64,000 bases of DNA from Prorocentrum cordatum (GCA_963575745.1 CAUYUJ010019281.1:391274-455273), one strand, 5' to 3'; shown: positions 1 to 12,447, counted from the stretch's first letter. Program-made: numbers and translations. Notes: generated from the letters alone by a model not told the origin.

Positions 1-1099
1 AATCCAACCCATGCGCTTACTACCGCATTGCGACACAATGGTACGAAGGATACAGGATATGAGTCTTTGTTCTCCGGCTTGGCCAGTTCAGCATTCCCCA
101 TTGGTGTGCTCGCCGCAGTTCGATGGATCCCAGGGCACCCGGGCTGGGCCCTGCTCCTTGGCCAGAGAGCCGTCGAACTCACGCTGAAGGGACTGCTTGC
201 ACACAAGCTCGACGATGGCCTGGCCCGCCATGCGCGCCAGGTAAGACTTGCGATGGCGATGATGAAGCTCCCACTCTGGCTGCGGACTGTGTCGGTCGCG
301 GCCAGACTCTGTGCGCCGCTGGGTGCATGCCGGCAGAGCGAAAAGAGGGCTGGCCGGCTGGAGCATCATGTTGCTTCAGCTTGATCATCAAAGTCGGCGC
401 CACCCCCTGGAGCTGCCCGGGTATGTGTCCCACCCTTTCAGCGCGGCCGATGAACTAAGAAACCAAATTCGCCGGATCATTGGTAAGCATACCGGAATGC
501 CGAGGGTGGAAAATGTCCCGCGTGGAAGCCGCAGAGTGGGGAAAGTTGCGGGCCAGTTTCCGAAGACGAGATAGGGTGATGCGTTTCTGCGCCACGCGAA
601 ACCTGCCAGATTCCAGCAAACCTGGCAGCTTTCAATTTGTGAGCTATGCTGGTGCCGATCCGTGGACTGAGACATTGTAGGAGACGGAGGCAGGTTGCCA
701 GGCTTCCAAGCCTTTCTACCAGCGGTGGGCCCATCCCATCCCATCCCATCCCTCCTGTCGTAGATAATTGGGCCCGGTCCCTCCAAGCCTTGCCTTCAGC
801 AGACTGGTCAGCCCCCTGCTCCTGATGCAACTATTTGGTGCAATGCTCGAGTGGCCCGTTAAGCACCCGCAGCGCCACGTCCAGCTTGAGCGTGCCTGCT
901 GCGAGCAGACGGTCTTCATGCAACAACTCGCAGCTGCTCCAATATCCTGGAGCCGCTCCCTGAAGGACGCTGCGATCCGAATGGCTCTGAGCTATCGTCG
1001 AGCCTGTCGAGGTCGTCTTGGACCTCCTGGACGTCCCAGTCCTGCGTCCCAGTCCAGAGCCAACGCTGAGTAGACGCGGTCTAGGACGGCGCTCGGCTG
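1..1099. other. No gene recognised; short CCCAT repeat
   Basis: I see no reading frame here with convincing codon use or a known motif. A run of about five CCCAT units lies near 727-750. The minus strand may be the eroded continuation of the LINE endonuclease remnant at 1100-1772, but nothing in it is diagnostic. Confidence 0.4.
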
Positions 1100-1772
1100 C
1101 TATTCGGAAGGGGTCCGGCGGGCATCTTCGACCAGGTGTACGGCGCAATCCACTGCAGCGGCAGTCTGGTGCCAACTCACATCTGGGAGCGCGGCGACAA
1201 CATGGATTTGTGCGGGGAGCTTCTTGGGCAGAAGGAGCGCGGGGATAGCACAATTACCCACCGCGGTGGGTACATTGCGCCGTTCTGCCAATAATGGCGG
1301 AGTTTCCAACTTGGACAATTTGGCAGGCGCCAAATAGAAATCCCCAGCCGCCAGCAAAGGGTGGCCCAGCTTGACCTGAAGGTGGGTGGCCAATCTCAGA
1401 CAGAAGCTACACTTTCGTTAGAGACAGACCGGCAGCGGTTTGAAAGTAGGCGCTGCAGGGGCCAAACTTTCGAATTCGTAGGACTTCCAGCGGGGCCCCA
1501 GACAGCCTAGAGACATCGGTTCCGCAAGGAAGCTCGTAAGGTTGGAATTCAAGGTTCAAGCCGTCCCGAATCAAACTCGCAACCACCGATGCGAGCTCCC
1601 CGTTGGGCTTCGCGGCGGCAGGTTTGACGCGGACGTGCCACCCCTGGGCGCAGCGCCATTGAATTTGACAGATGATGCTATCACCTGCAGCTGACCTACA
1701 TTCCTGACCAAAAAGCAGCGCTACTGAGTGAGCTTGCGGCGACTGCCAAGAACGTTCTGTTGAACTCCACAA
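1100..1772 (-). pseudogene. Decayed LINE endonuclease (APE-type) remnant
   Basis: Two minus-strand reading frames together resemble the apurinic-like endonuclease domain of non-LTR retrotransposons. The first (1772 to 1407) has a GWHVRVK start and a SVVASLIRDGLNL stretch, placed like the conserved N-terminal strands. The second (1393 to 1100) has HPLLAAGDFYLAP, which matches the catalytic GDFN box with N replaced by Y. A frameshift or stop lies between 1393 and 1407. Such domains nick the target DNA to prime reverse transcription. With the frame broken and the Asn lost, this copy should be inactive. The assignment rests on motif spacing alone, so confidence is moderate to low. Confidence 0.4.
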
Positions 1773-1817
1773 GGAGTCGCTGATGATGGCAACGTTCAGT
1801 GCGTGCTGCCCTGAGGG

Positions 1818-2110
1818 TGGAAGAGGAGGAGGAGGAGGAGGAGGAAGAGCAGGAGGATAAAGAGGAGGAGGAGGAGGAGGAGGAGGAGATGGAGGTGGAG
1901 GAGGTGGAGGTGTACGAAGAAAAATAACGAGGTGGATGTCGAGGGTGGGAGGAGGAGGGAGGGAAGGAGGGAGATAAAGAGAGAGTTAGAAAGAGAGAGA
2001 GAAAGAGAAAGAGAAAGAGAGAAAGGGAGAAGCAGAGGAGGAACACCATCAAGGATCAGAAAGAGGGTGGAGGCGGAGGAGAAGGAGGAGGAATTGGCCG
2101 AAAACCAATG
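1818..2110. repeat. GGA/GA purine tract
   Basis: The plus strand is almost purely purine: (GGA)n interrupted by GAA and GAT, then GAGAAA-type runs near 1976-2030. Long open frames of Glu/Gly or Ser/Pro over it are repeat artefacts. Confidence 0.9.
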
Positions 2111-3703
2111 ATGATAAGGGTTTGGAGGAGCAGCAATTTTCGCATTTAAGAGATGGACCAGGGAGCTGTCAGCAAGAACGGCGCCCTTCTCCCCGAAAGC
2201 CGTCTTTCGCGTTGGTCGCGTCTGTCAAAAATGTCTGCAACGTCAAGCGGCGAGCAACCGTTGGAGCCGGACAGATGGTAGGCGGCGGGCCCGGGTACAC
2301 ACACATAGTTACATATCATAGGGGCGTGCGCTCGAGCACGTTCCCCAGAGGCCTGATTTGGTGGTTGAGAGCAGCAAGCGAGTGCGCTCATGCACGAGGC
2401 GAACGCGTTTGTCTTCGAGCTTCATGCTGGTCCGCACAGTTTTTGTTGGGCGGAGTCACGGAGGGCCCAGTGCGAGGCTTGCTTTATCTTTGCCTGAGCG
2501 CGATCGCGTGCACGCGCGAGTGCGCACAGAAAGCACAACACGCTACACATTTGGACATTGGTGGGGATAGTGCTCGGATGCCACAGGTTGGGGGTACCGT
2601 GGTCGGCGTTGGGGGGGACCTTGCCGGTTCCCGCTTGGTCTTGGGACCTGGCGGCGCGCGACCCCCCCACGTTCCCCGCCTCGGGCCCTCCTGAAGTCGC
2701 CCGTGTCGAACGTTGCTTCCCGCGTCTATGTGCGTACGGGTCTGATATGAGGAACGGTTGCGATTTTGTACCCATATGCAACGGAGAGGGCGAGAGAGAG
2801 AGAGATGGCGAGAGAAAGAGCAACAGAGAAAGAGAGAGAGAGAGAGAGCCACAGCTTCCACCGCAAGCTCTGTACGGCCTTCACGTCCTTGGGCGTTCAC
2901 GTCTTTGGGTGTTGGTTCACGCGTTCACGGCCAAACGAGAATGGGACAGTGGTTCGGGAAGAGTGTATCTGTCGGGGTTCTCCGTGCATACGTAGGGCCG
3001 TCGGGACCCCCTTCATTTCGACAGCGCAAATACCAGTGCAAAGCAAAACTCGCGGTGACCGGATTCAGAAGTCTCCACCCCTTATTTTTGGCAGCTTTCC
3101 ATCCCGGATCATTGTTTGAAGGCCCAAGGACCGAAAACGGCCCTGTAGGCCGACGTTGCGAGAAAATGTCGATCGGCGACGGCGACGGCGACGACGACGG
3201 CGACCACGACGGCGACGGCGTCGACCTTCACCATCCTAAGCCGTGTTCGTATCATGGTTCTCTGCACCATGGCATTGGCCGCCCGTCATCTTCTCTTTTT
3301 TATGTTCTCGGTGGTCTCCCCCTCCGAGTCGATTCGGGTATCCTCCTCATCTTCATCATCATTATCATCAGAACGCAAGTATGCCAAAACGAGAGCGCAG
3401 GGATACTCGGAGTGGTTCTGCAAACATCACAGAACAGCCTAAACATCTCGCGCGCGACCACCAAGCAGAAGGCCCGTCAGCTGAGCCAGGTCGGTGTGCA
3501 ATGGAGAGGTCTGCTGCCCCTTCTGACGTGGTCAGGCACTGCCGACCAAGTGGACTGGTATACAGTGGGGGCCCATGCCATGAAACACCTTGCTTGCCTC
3601 CAGGGTGCCCTGGGTTTCTTGGGTTTCGATGGTTTTGCAAGGACACGCGTAACTCTCCCACACAAAAAAGCAATGGACGCCGTGGGTCTCAGGGCTGGGT
3701 TTC
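2111..3703. other. No gene recognised; GA and CGA microsatellites
   Basis: No supported gene. A (GA)n tract lies at about 2785-2850 and a GGCGAC/GACGAC trinucleotide tract at 3172-3225. A long plus-strand open frame (2758-3831) runs through the repeats and lacks domain signal. Its last part may already be the upstream linker of the reverse transcriptase element that becomes recognisable at 3704. Confidence 0.5.
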
Positions 3704-6700
3704 TTGTGGAAGGTTTCTTGTTGTCGGGCGCCTACTGTATGGGACGGCGAGGAGTGCGACGGCGACCCGATCGACTCCAGCAGCCTCATGGGCCACGGCC
3801 TCTGCCGCGACCTCGGGGCCATCGGTACTGACGACGTGAGGCCACTGACGGCGGCGCAGCTCAGGTTGGCAGCTCGAATTGTCCCATGGGCGACAGGCTG
3901 GGGGCCAGACGCCTTTCACCCAAGGCATTGGGGGGGTCCTTTCGCCACGGCTGCTTGCCATAGTGGGGGTGTTGCTGCATGCCGCGGGGCTATGGGGGGC
4001 ATGGCCCACGCATGGGCAGATGGTGCAGGTCGTCATGCTCGCGACGGCGGCTAAGGGCCCAGGCTTGGAAACTGGTTTCAGGCCCATCGCCTTCATGCGC
4101 TCGCTCGACCGTTTTGGGGCGAGGGCGAGATTGGCGTTGTGCGCGGGCAAAGCCACCATCGACGTCACGAGTCGCGTCCTGGCCCATACGGAGGCCCAGC
4201 TACAGGACCGCGTTACCATCATGGCGCTCATTGGCATCGAGAAGTGACTCGATAAGGTCCGATTGGCAGGCCTGGTTGCAGCAGGCGTGGTAGCCAACCT
4301 CCCCATGTACATTCTACGCCTGGCCCTGTACTATACCAGGCGCCGAAGAGGATCGTATGGGCGCAAGGATGCTCATCGGGAACGGGGCCTGGACAAGGCG
4401 TGCTGCGTGCTTGCCATGCGGCGCCTCCAGGTGTTCCTGTGGGTCCCGTTGGCCAGCTACGTGGCCATACACGTCGACCGCCCCCTACAAGGGTGCACGT
4501 TGGACGTCCACGCGGACGACATCAGGAGGACCATGCTGGTGCACGTCCCAGACATCTTGCAGCACGCTTACGGGATTCTCATCGACCCTGCCCAGGCGCT
4601 CAGCCATGAGATGCACCTGCCAGTGGCCGCGGACTAAGCCCTGATGACCTCCCCCGACCTCGCCGTCGGGCGGCGCATCGCGAGATTGCTCAAGGAGTGG
4701 GGGTTCCGCTATGTCGACTGGAAGGACATCTTGGGCATGCAGGTCAGAGCAGGCCGGCCGATCAAGCACGTCACGATCCGCAAACGGGTCAACAAGGCAA
4801 GATCCATACAACGATTGTTCCGACAATTTCGTGTCCTGTGTCATGGGTTCGGCAAGATTGCGAGGGCGCGATCCCAGCGACTTGGGAGCACGGCTTGGAG
4901 GTGCCAAGCTCCCCGCCGATTGTGACCAAGCAGATGCAAAACCTCATGCAAGACGCGCGCGGGCGGGCATTGCCATCAGCCTCGAAGTGGCTCATCGCCA
5001 CGTTGGATGGCGCCCACGACGCCCAGATTGCAGCGTGGGTTGGGCAGAGCTACCGCTAGGTCATCTTAGTTGCTGGGGGACGAGAGGAAGGGGCAGTTAT
5101 GTTCCCGACATGGAAGAAGCAACATCAGCGGTTGCGGGACCAGGGCAACCAGAGGCGATGGAAGCAGGCCTGGCTGGAGGTGCAACCGTGGCCGCGAAGG
5201 CTATCGGGTGGATCTCGTCTTCGCCGACGGCTTGGAGGACGCGCGGAGGAGAGGTGCGGCATTTCGACCGCGAAGCGCCTTCCACCGCACGCGCGCTGCT
5301 GCTATGGAATGCAGAGGAGGCCAGGCGGAGAGAGCGGGCCACCAAGTCTGATGCGGCACCCGATGGGATCTCACCACTTTCGCCTGCCGAATGTTTGGGG
5401 ACTGTGCCGCTGGCGGAGCTCACGCGGCCGGGGGGGCGCGCCAGGTGGTCGCTTGACGGCGCCGCCAAGGGAGCGGTCAGGTCCGTCATCATCGGGGGCC
5501 ATGGGGGCCAGAAGAGGATGAGGGTCCGCAGGTGCCCCAATCGCGAGATGTGCTTGGTTTGAGGCCAGATTGGAGCACTGCACCATCGTCTGCGGCGCTG
5601 CTGTGCCATTGAGGGCCTCCGAGAGCGCAGCTTCGAGCCCAGGGTGGTAGGGCAGGCGCTCGCAGTTTATCCTGACGACCCCGACTGGGCCATACCATTG
5701 GCCCCGCGAGACGAACTGGCGCAGCCACCTCCTCGCGGCGACGACAGCGGGGCATGGAGTTGTGGGTTCGGGGGCGTCAGCGCGGTCGTCGCAGGGGGTG
5801 TCTGGTGCGACGGGAGTTGTCGACAGCGTCGGTACTGGCCTGAAGCTATATGTGCAGCATTGGGCTTCGCAGTGGTGGCCCGTGGGCAAGCCGTTGCGGG
5901 CATCTGCGGCGCGCTGCCAGGTCAAGCCCACACGTTGTCAAGGGCGGAGCTGCGGGCAGAGTGCTACAGGTTCTACGTGTTGCGGCGCCGCCCATCGCAC
6001 TGCGCTCTGTCCACCTAACGCTCGTCGAAGGAATGTGCCTTGGAGCGCGGCAGATGATGGTCCCCTTCGAGAGCCAATCGCAGCATATGGGAGCTCATAT
6101 GGCGCCGCGACTTGGGTGGCAGCGAAAGGGCGCACGTACTGCGCGTGGCAGGGCGCCAGAGTGCACGCGCCCACACGAAAGGCAACGGCTGGGCGGGCGC
6201 CATGGCCGACGTCGGCGCAGACTTGTACGACGCCGACAGCACCGCCTTACAGCTGGCGCATGCCAAGCTCCGGCAGGTCAGGCAGATCGCGTGCCCCATC
6301 GCCAACGTTAGGGCTGGGCTGGCCAGTGAAGCACCACAGCCTACCAGAGGTCCGTCCACGCAGCGGAAGGGCGGCGGACAAGGAGGCGCCAAGCAAAGCC
6401 CCCAGCTGCCTCAAAGGCAAGTCCTCTCCCTGGGGGAGCGCCGCGCCATGGGCCTTGCGGGGCGCGCGCGAAGCTGCTGCTGGCGCAAGAAGAAAGCCAT
6501 GACCGACAAGCGGGCCTTCAGGCAGAGCGAGGCGACGCCGACAGGAAGCGCTGCGACATCCTACGCGCGCGCGGGCTGCAGCTTGCAGCGCGGGCGCTGC
6601 GGCCGGGGTCGCCTCGTCCAGGAGGAGAGCCACGCGGAGATGCACCGACGTCCAGCCCATCGCAGGCGTGAGGCAGGCCGCGCCCACGAGAGGCCATGCA

Positions 6701-6740
6701 CACGACGGCCCCATGGCCCCACCGGAGACTGTTGGTAGCG
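3704..6740 (+). pseudogene. Retroelement with reverse transcriptase and RNase H, decayed
   Basis: This is a LINE-type element read left to right in changing frames. The start (about 3820-3930) has LTAAQLRLAARIVPWATGWG followed by a PRHW-like turn, as in the linker just before the RT fingers. A frame change falls on a G7 run at 3930-3936. Then comes FRPIAFMRSLDRF near 4079-4115 (the conserved RPI box), and HADD at 4508-4519 stands where the catalytic YxDD belongs. An RNase H domain follows, with CDGS at 5806-5817 (first catalytic Asp), a conserved AEL at 5944-5952, and a GNGW...AD motif at 6181-6210 in the same frame after a stop at 6016-6018. YADD changed to HADD and several stops argue for an inactive copy. 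The RNase H makes it a LINE of the RNase H-bearing type. Confidence 0.7.
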
Positions 6741-8236
6741 CGGCGCGCGGCAGCGGTTCAGAAGGCACCAGCGACTTGAACGAGAACGCTTACGGCACCA
6801 CGTCGCAGTTTGTGCTCGGTTCCGATCGACTTTGGGGTAGTTGCGCCGCTGCCGCTCGGAGGGGGCACGGCGTAAGCTATTTGTGCAAATCAGGGCGCTG
6901 CACCTCTTGCTGCGCTCTGGGGGCACTGCCTGGCACTGCGGCCCCGTGCCGCTTCGCTGACGTCTCCCTGATGCATGTTTTTCTCGCGCTCGTCGGCTTC
7001 CGCAGTACAGTACAAGACGCCTCGTAGGAAGCACAAGTTTCCTGCCATCGGTGTCACAGACGAGTCGAGCGACGCTCATGCATGTTCGACCTGAAACGCG
7101 TCCGATCCAACCGCAGGGTTTCGTGAAGTGTTTTGTTTATAGCGTTCTCTCACAATTGGCCCGTTCGGCTTCCCACGGCTTTGACAAGTTGCTTTCTTTG
7201 TTGTTTCCCAGGACTTGTTGCGCCCCGCTGTGCAACATACCGCATGTCCAATCATATCCGTTCTCTCGCACAGTCCCCTCTTAAGTTTCCACTCGGGCAG
7301 CGTCCTGACAGTTCTGCCCGCCGTTTGTTCAAAAAGGAGTGTCTGCCAGCCTGGGCCCCAAGCAGCTGTTTTTCGCATTGCAAGAGCTGCGGTGCAATAA
7401 TTTTAAGGAGCAGCGTTTGACGACCACTGGCGGTGGGACAATCTACGCGATGCAAACCATATTGTGCAATAGTGGTGAAAAGGATGAGATGAAACAAATG
7501 TGGTTCAGTGCATGCGCTGTTAAATATAACTGTTGACACGTACGTTGTTTCTTCTGAGTGGTGAAGCGTACGGTGTGCAAGCCACGTGGTGCATCCTGTG
7601 CAAAGTGCAACATTACCATACAGCTCATGGGATGCAACCAATGGGGTGCAAAGTGTGGGATGTCACCGATGAGTGGATTCACGCCGTACTTGTCACTGCG
7701 GGGGTCAATTTTCTTCCGCGGCGGAGCCGTATTTTGCTGCGCCATGCGCTCGATTGGCGTTTGTGTTGCAAGCTGCCCTGGATTGCGCCCCTCACGCATG
7801 TCACCGTCAGTTCCAGTGGTTATCATGCAGTAACATGTTGGCTACAGACCTTCCAACTCGGCAGCGCGCGGCATGACTCGTTGCCCGGTTTCAGGTGCAC
7901 CCAGTGTCTTTGCAATCGTAATTCTGTTCTTGTGTCCTGGCAGGCCGTGTCTCATTCCGAGCGGCCGTGCAGAAGCGGCAGGACGTGCACGTCGGCGCAG
8001 AAGTCTCACCAGGACCCCGCTGCCGAGAGAGGGGGAGGCCACCAGATGATCCAGTGGCGAGACACGGTATGGGAGAGGGAGCGGGAGCGGCCACGGCATG
8101 GGGGTTTGACCTCGCGATGGCGAGGGCTCGGGACACAACGCGGACATCAGTGGAACAACTCAGATATTCGCGCAGGTTCCTAGCATCGGCGTTGGATGTT
8201 TGTGGTTGGCGCGCGGAGCGCGCCAGGTTCTTCGCC
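6741..8236. other. No gene recognised; lower-GC interval
   Basis: GC content falls by eye compared with the neighbours, notably about 7040-7850. A Cys-rich open stretch at 7558-7833 (plus) is short and has no recognisable domain. I see no repeat or hairpin of note. Confidence 0.4.
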
Positions 8237-8294
8237 GGAGGCGCCGCCAGGGGGCCCCGGCGCCGATCCGAGGAATCCGCACGGACATCCGAGT
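8237..8294 (+). repeat. Dispersed repeat, copy 1 (CAGGGGGCCCC core)
   Basis: The segment shares a core (CCAGGGGGCCCC then GCGCCGATCC and TCCGC.CGGAC) with 42613-42669. The second copy is bounded by perfect 11-base inverted ends; here the ends are diverged. Probably a small non-autonomous transposable element. Confidence 0.6.
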
Positions 8295-8549
8295 TACCCC
8301 CAAGGGCGGTCCAGGACGGCATCGGGATTGGTCGGGTTGGCGTTAGCATGCACGCTGCGACGAGGTCTCGGGAGCCCGATGTTTCCCGACTGGCGGCAGG
8401 TTGTCCGCTCAGCGGCGAGCAGCGAGCGCCGAACGTTGACGGTGTATAGGAGCGATCGTTTATCAAGACGGAAGTGGTGACGGCTATAGAAGAAGAGACA
8501 GTGTTGTCGTTGTTGGGTGTCTAGTTCGATTGTTTTGTTTGTGTGGATT

Positions 8550-8940
8550 GTTTCGCGTGTGTGTGTGTGGTGGTAGGATGTTTTTGTTGTTGTTGGCTGT
8601 TTTTGATTTGGTGATGCTTCGGCCGCTCGAGCTGCCACTCGCAGAATATGAGGTCTCTCAGGCGCGCGTTGAGGGAGTTGTCAGCACGGCAGTTTGACTC
8701 GGTGATGCCCTCTGCCCCCCCTTCCGCCACCTTCCCAACACGTGCGAGTTGCAGAACGTGTAGGTGTTGAGTGTGTGTGTGTGTGTGGCTGTGTGTATGC
8801 ATGTATGTATGCATGCATGTATGTATGTAGGTAGGTAGGTAGGTAGGTAGGTAGGTAGGTAAGTAGGTAGGTATGTATGCTTGTATGCATGCATGCATGC
8901 AGGCAGGCAGCATGTCTGTATGTCTGTCTGTCTGTCTGCC

Positions 8941-8989
<49 letters not shown>

Positions 8990-9093
8990 GCATGCCTGCC
9001 TGCCTGCATGCATGCATGCATGCATGCATGGGTGCATGCATGCATGCATGTATGTATGTATGTATGGATGGATGGATGTATGTGTGTGGGGGG
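8550..9093. repeat. Composite TG / tetranucleotide microsatellite
   Basis: Short GT runs at 8555-8600 lead to a chain that changes unit step by step between 8770 and 9093: (GT)n, (GTAT)n with GCAT, (GTAG)n, (TCTG)n of more than 15 units, (GCAT)n, then (GTAT)n and (GGAT)n. Neighbouring blocks differ by one base of the four-base unit. Cys/Met and His/Thr-rich open frames across it are artefacts. Confidence 0.95.
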
Positions 9094-9342
9094 GCTGTGT
9101 GTAGCTCTCGCTGCCGTGACGTCACTCAGCCGCTGGATGGAACGGTGTGTATGTGTGTGCCTATCTGCCTGCGTGTGTGGCGCCCGCGTGGCTCGTCGCC
9201 CCAGCTGCATGCGCCCGGATGCGCCGGCGTGCGTCTTCCTGGCCTCCTGGCCACTGCGCCGGTCCACGAGGGAGTCAACTCGTGGTAAGCGTGTCTCTTT
9301 TCCATGCTGCCGTTGTTTGGATTCAGCCGCATGTCGGTGCGT

Positions 9343-9348
9343 GCGTGT

Positions 9349-9387
<39 letters not shown>

Positions 9388-10027
9388 CGCATGCGTCCGT
9401 GTCTGCGTGGGTGTCTGTCTGCCTGTCTGTGCGTCTGTTCTCCTCCTTCCCCGTTCGCCCCTGCCTTCTTCCTCCGCCCCCCTCCGCTCGTTTCTCCTGG
9501 ATGTGGCGGACCGTTTTCATCTAGCCTTTTTGTTCCAGTCCATGGCAAACCCCAGCCCTTCCCCGACCCAGGCGGACAGCCCCGCCGTCCCCCAACGTAT
9601 GGCACGAGGCACATGTGCATCATCGCAGCCCCAGGGCCAGCGTGCACGTGAGATTGCCGTGCTGGCGGAAGAAGCGCCTGCGCCTGCGCCTGCGCCTGGG
9701 CCTGCGCGTGCGCCTGCGCCTGCGCGCCTGTGCCCACGCCTCGTGATCTGAGCCGGCCCGCGCGCGCCTCTCGCTCGACCTGCTCCGAGCAGCGACGCTG
9801 CGCGCGCGGCCGCGACGCCAAACCAACAGCAAGGTGTTTGCGCGCGTGCGTGTGTGTGTGTGTGTGCGTGTGTCGTGTGTGTCAGTGTCAGTGTGTGTGT
9901 GTGCGTGTGTCGTGGGCGACGGCCTCTCGCCACAGGGCAACTCCTCGAGCTTGTCAAAAGAAAGTGCGTGTGTGTGTGCGCGTGTGTGTGTGTGTGTGCG
10001 CGTGTGTGTGTGTGTCTGTGTCTTCCG
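9343..10027. repeat. TG microsatellites and a GCGCCT hexamer array
   Basis: (GT)n lies at about 9348-9384, a hexamer array of GCGCCT with variants at about 9672-9728, and interrupted (GT)n with GC steps at 9836-9915 and 9963-10022. Between them I see no supported gene. Confidence 0.9.
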
Positions 10028-10262
10028 GCGCGCGGGCTTGGTGCTCGTAGCGCACCGCTCTGATTTTGCTTTCGGCTGCTTCTGTAGCTGCTTCCTCTGG
10101 GCTCGGCCCGCACCTCCTCGACGGGCGTCGCAGTCGCGCCGCAGTGGCGGGCGTGTGGGCCTTCCGTTGCCAGTTGGCTGGGCCTACCCTTAACATTCAG
10201 CGTCTTGACTCGTTCGAAGCACGGGCCCCCATGGGCCCCCGACCTCTCGACCACTTCCCCGG

Positions 10263-10320
10263 GGCCAGTTCTTCGTCCCGAGTCGTTTCTGTTGACGGCC
10301 CCGAGGCCCGGGAAGGGCCC
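10263..10320 (+). repeat. Dispersed 75-bp repeat family (TTGACGG type), copy
   Basis: Member of a family seen at least eight times in this window. The core reads CAGTTCTTCGTCCCGAGTCG, then a T-run with GTTGACGG, then a GGCCCGGGAAGGG tail. The homology extends upstream to about 10241 in comparison with the copy at 39036-39115. Confidence 0.75.
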
Positions 10321-10850
10321 CGCGAAGCCGAAAATTGTGCAAACCTTCCGCCCCAGGGCGCCAGATGTCCAGACCTGCACCCGTCTCGCGCCGCCGGTCG
10401 CTCGCGCGTGCAGGCGCGGCGCCTGCCCGCGGGCCGCGTGCTGTGCTCCTCGGCCCTCGTGGCGGTGGACGTGTGGCTGCTGCACCGTCCTGGGGGTGGG
10501 GCTGACTCTACGGCTGAGCACTCGCGCGCATCTCTGCACAGACACGACGAGCCGGCGCGCTGTGCGCACAGGCCTTGTTCTGGCCAGGGCGTCGGCGTGT
10601 TTGCCCCCCGCTCCTCTCTTGTCTTCGCCTTTTTTTTTTCGGCTTGGCCCGCCGTGCTTTGCCCTCGCTGTGCGACGGTCCGACCCCGCCGCTCGGCCAC
10701 ATGGGTGGGCCATGTGCGTCCCGTGCCCGGGCTGGCTCGCTCGCCTGTCCCTCCGCCCCGCCCCTCTCCGCCCCTCGCCTGTCCTCGCCATGGGGCAGGC
10801 GGGTCCCGAGGGAAAACCAGTCCTGAGGTTTTTCGTCGTTTTCGGGCTCT

Positions 10851-10905
10851 CGGGGCCCTCCACGGGCCCCGGGACTGTCAGACAGCGACTCAGGATGAAG
10901 AACTC
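10851..10905 (-). repeat. Dispersed 75-bp repeat family, inverted copy
   Basis: Read on the minus strand it gives AGTTCTTCATCCTGAGTCGC and then CTGACAGTCCCGGGGCCCGT, closely matching the copy at 10263-10320. The two copies face each other about 530 bases apart and could be the ends of one larger unit or independent insertions. Confidence 0.75.
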
Positions 10906-11885
10906 GTCTTCGGGAGAGGCCCTGGGGTCCAGGACCCGTTTCCAACAGGACCCGTTTCCCCCATGCTGATTCCGCCCCGCCCTCCTCTGCGCTCTGGCCG
11001 AGGCCCGCGTGCTGCGGCCGCCCCTCCCCCTCCCAGAGCCGCAGCAGGTCCGCTTTCGCTGGCCTCTTTGGCCTCCCTGTCCAGGGAGCGGGGCGGGCCT
11101 CAGACGGCGTAGCGCCCTTGAAGCGCGCGCCTCGCTGCCGCGGCTGCCGGCATCTGCTGCCGCTACCCGTCGTGTGCCGTCTGGCGATCTCGGGCTCGGC
11201 GCCCCTCGGCCCTCCCGACCGCTCTGCCCTCACCCGGGTGCTCTGCCCGCTTCCTCGTTCCCGTCGCGCGCGCGCCGCCGCGCGGCCGCCCCCCCCCCAC
11301 CACCTTCCAACTCTACGACGAGTCTGCACCCGGGACTTCCCGGCGGCCCCCCCCTCGCTCCCCCGGCCGCCTGCTGCGGCCGAGGCTCCTCCGCTCCGTG
11401 TTGAGGAAGAGGCGGCTGAGGAGGGTGAGGATCTTCTTGCCCCTGTGCCTCCCTCCTAACTCGTTTTGCTTTCGGCCAGTGGCCATTCGACCTCGACTTG
11501 TTTCGTCAGGCGGCGTCCTATCCTATCCTATCCTCCTCCGACTAGGCGTGGCACCTGCGACCTCCCCGAGGGGCGTGCGCTGCCTGTGCCCAGAGAGCCC
11601 TCGCTCTCTCGGTCGGCGGGCGCCTCTCTTGACGTCGCTGGTCGTCGTGCCCTCCGCCTCGTCCCCCTCGCGCCGCGCCCGTCGACCTTAATTGCTGCGC
11701 TTCCGGGCGGCGCTCGGCTTTCGCCTGTCGCTTCGTCGTGTGCTTCGTCGTTCTTTCCCGGCTCCGCTCGGCGTTCGCGCTGCGCTCGGGGGGCCCAGGC
11801 GGTGATGTTTTGAACCTGTGAAGCAATTCTGACCCCCCACCTCCTCCCCTCGGAGCCCGACTGCCATTACTTCGCAGCCGATTTC
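10906..11885. other. No gene recognised; very GC-rich, Arg/Pro/Ser-biased
   Basis: Open frames exist on both strands only because the sequence is GC-rich. None shows a domain, and codon composition is symmetrical between frames. Two exact TCCTA steps occur near 11517-11533. Confidence 0.4.
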
Positions 11886-11950
11886 ATATATATATATGTA
11901 TATATATATATATACATATGTATGTATATATGTATGTATATATATATGCA
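11886..11950. repeat. TA / TATG microsatellite
   Basis: Alternating (TA)n and TATG units in an otherwise GC-rich setting. Confidence 0.9.
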
Positions 11951-12072
11951 AAAGCTGTCGGATCGAACGATGCGATTGATACATGCACACATGTATGTTT
12001 GTCCACGTATCACCCCGCAGGTGAGGATAAGAGTGAGGGGGCGGCGAGGACGTCGTCAGTCTGCGAGGCTCT

Positions 12073-12132
12073 GAAGAAGCCCGCCGCAGGCGCCTAACTT
12101 ATACAAATTAGAATGGAGCCCGCCGCAGGCGC
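12073..12132 (+). repeat. Two copies of the GCCCGCCGCAGGCGC motif
   Basis: GAAGAAGCCCGCCGCAGGCG (12073-12092, continuing CC) and GCCCGCCGCAGGCGC (12118-12132) lie 45 bases apart in the same orientation. Further copies lie at 43846-43867, 43987-44008 and 45089-45105, all on the plus strand. Confidence 0.7.
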
Positions 12133-12159
12133 AGATTTTTTCGTTAAAGAAATGTTGGT

Positions 12160-12436
12160 GGATCGCGGGGTTAGTCGCGGGTGGGTCGCGGGTCGGTCGC
12201 GGGTAGGTCGCGGGCCGGGTCGCGGGTGGGTCGCGTACGGATTTCGGGTGCGTTGCGGGTGGGTCGCGGGGTGCGTCGCGGGGTGGATCGCGAGTGGGTC
12301 GCGGGCTGGGTCGCGGGTTGGGTCGCGGGTTGGGTCGCGGGTTGGTCGCGGGTTGGGTCGCGGGTTGGGTCGCGGGGTGGGTCGCGGGTTGGGTCGCGGG
12401 CTGGGTCGCGGATTGGGTCGCGGGTTGGGTCTCAGG
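12160..12436 (+). repeat. GGTCGCGGGT minisatellite
   Basis: About 25 tandem units of GGGTCGCGGGT with T/C variation, unit 10-15 bases. It abuts the CAA array directly. The Gly/Arg/Trp/Val open frames across it follow from the repeat. Confidence 0.9.
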
Positions 12437-12447
12437 GGGGACGACGA

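Noticed and set aside
2758-3831. 357-codon plus-strand frame
   Set aside because: It passes through GA and CGA microsatellites and shows no domain; only its end overlaps the retroelement.
7533-8183. 216-codon Cys/His-containing frame
   Set aside because: No recognisable domain, no coding-like codon pattern, and competing frames on both strands.
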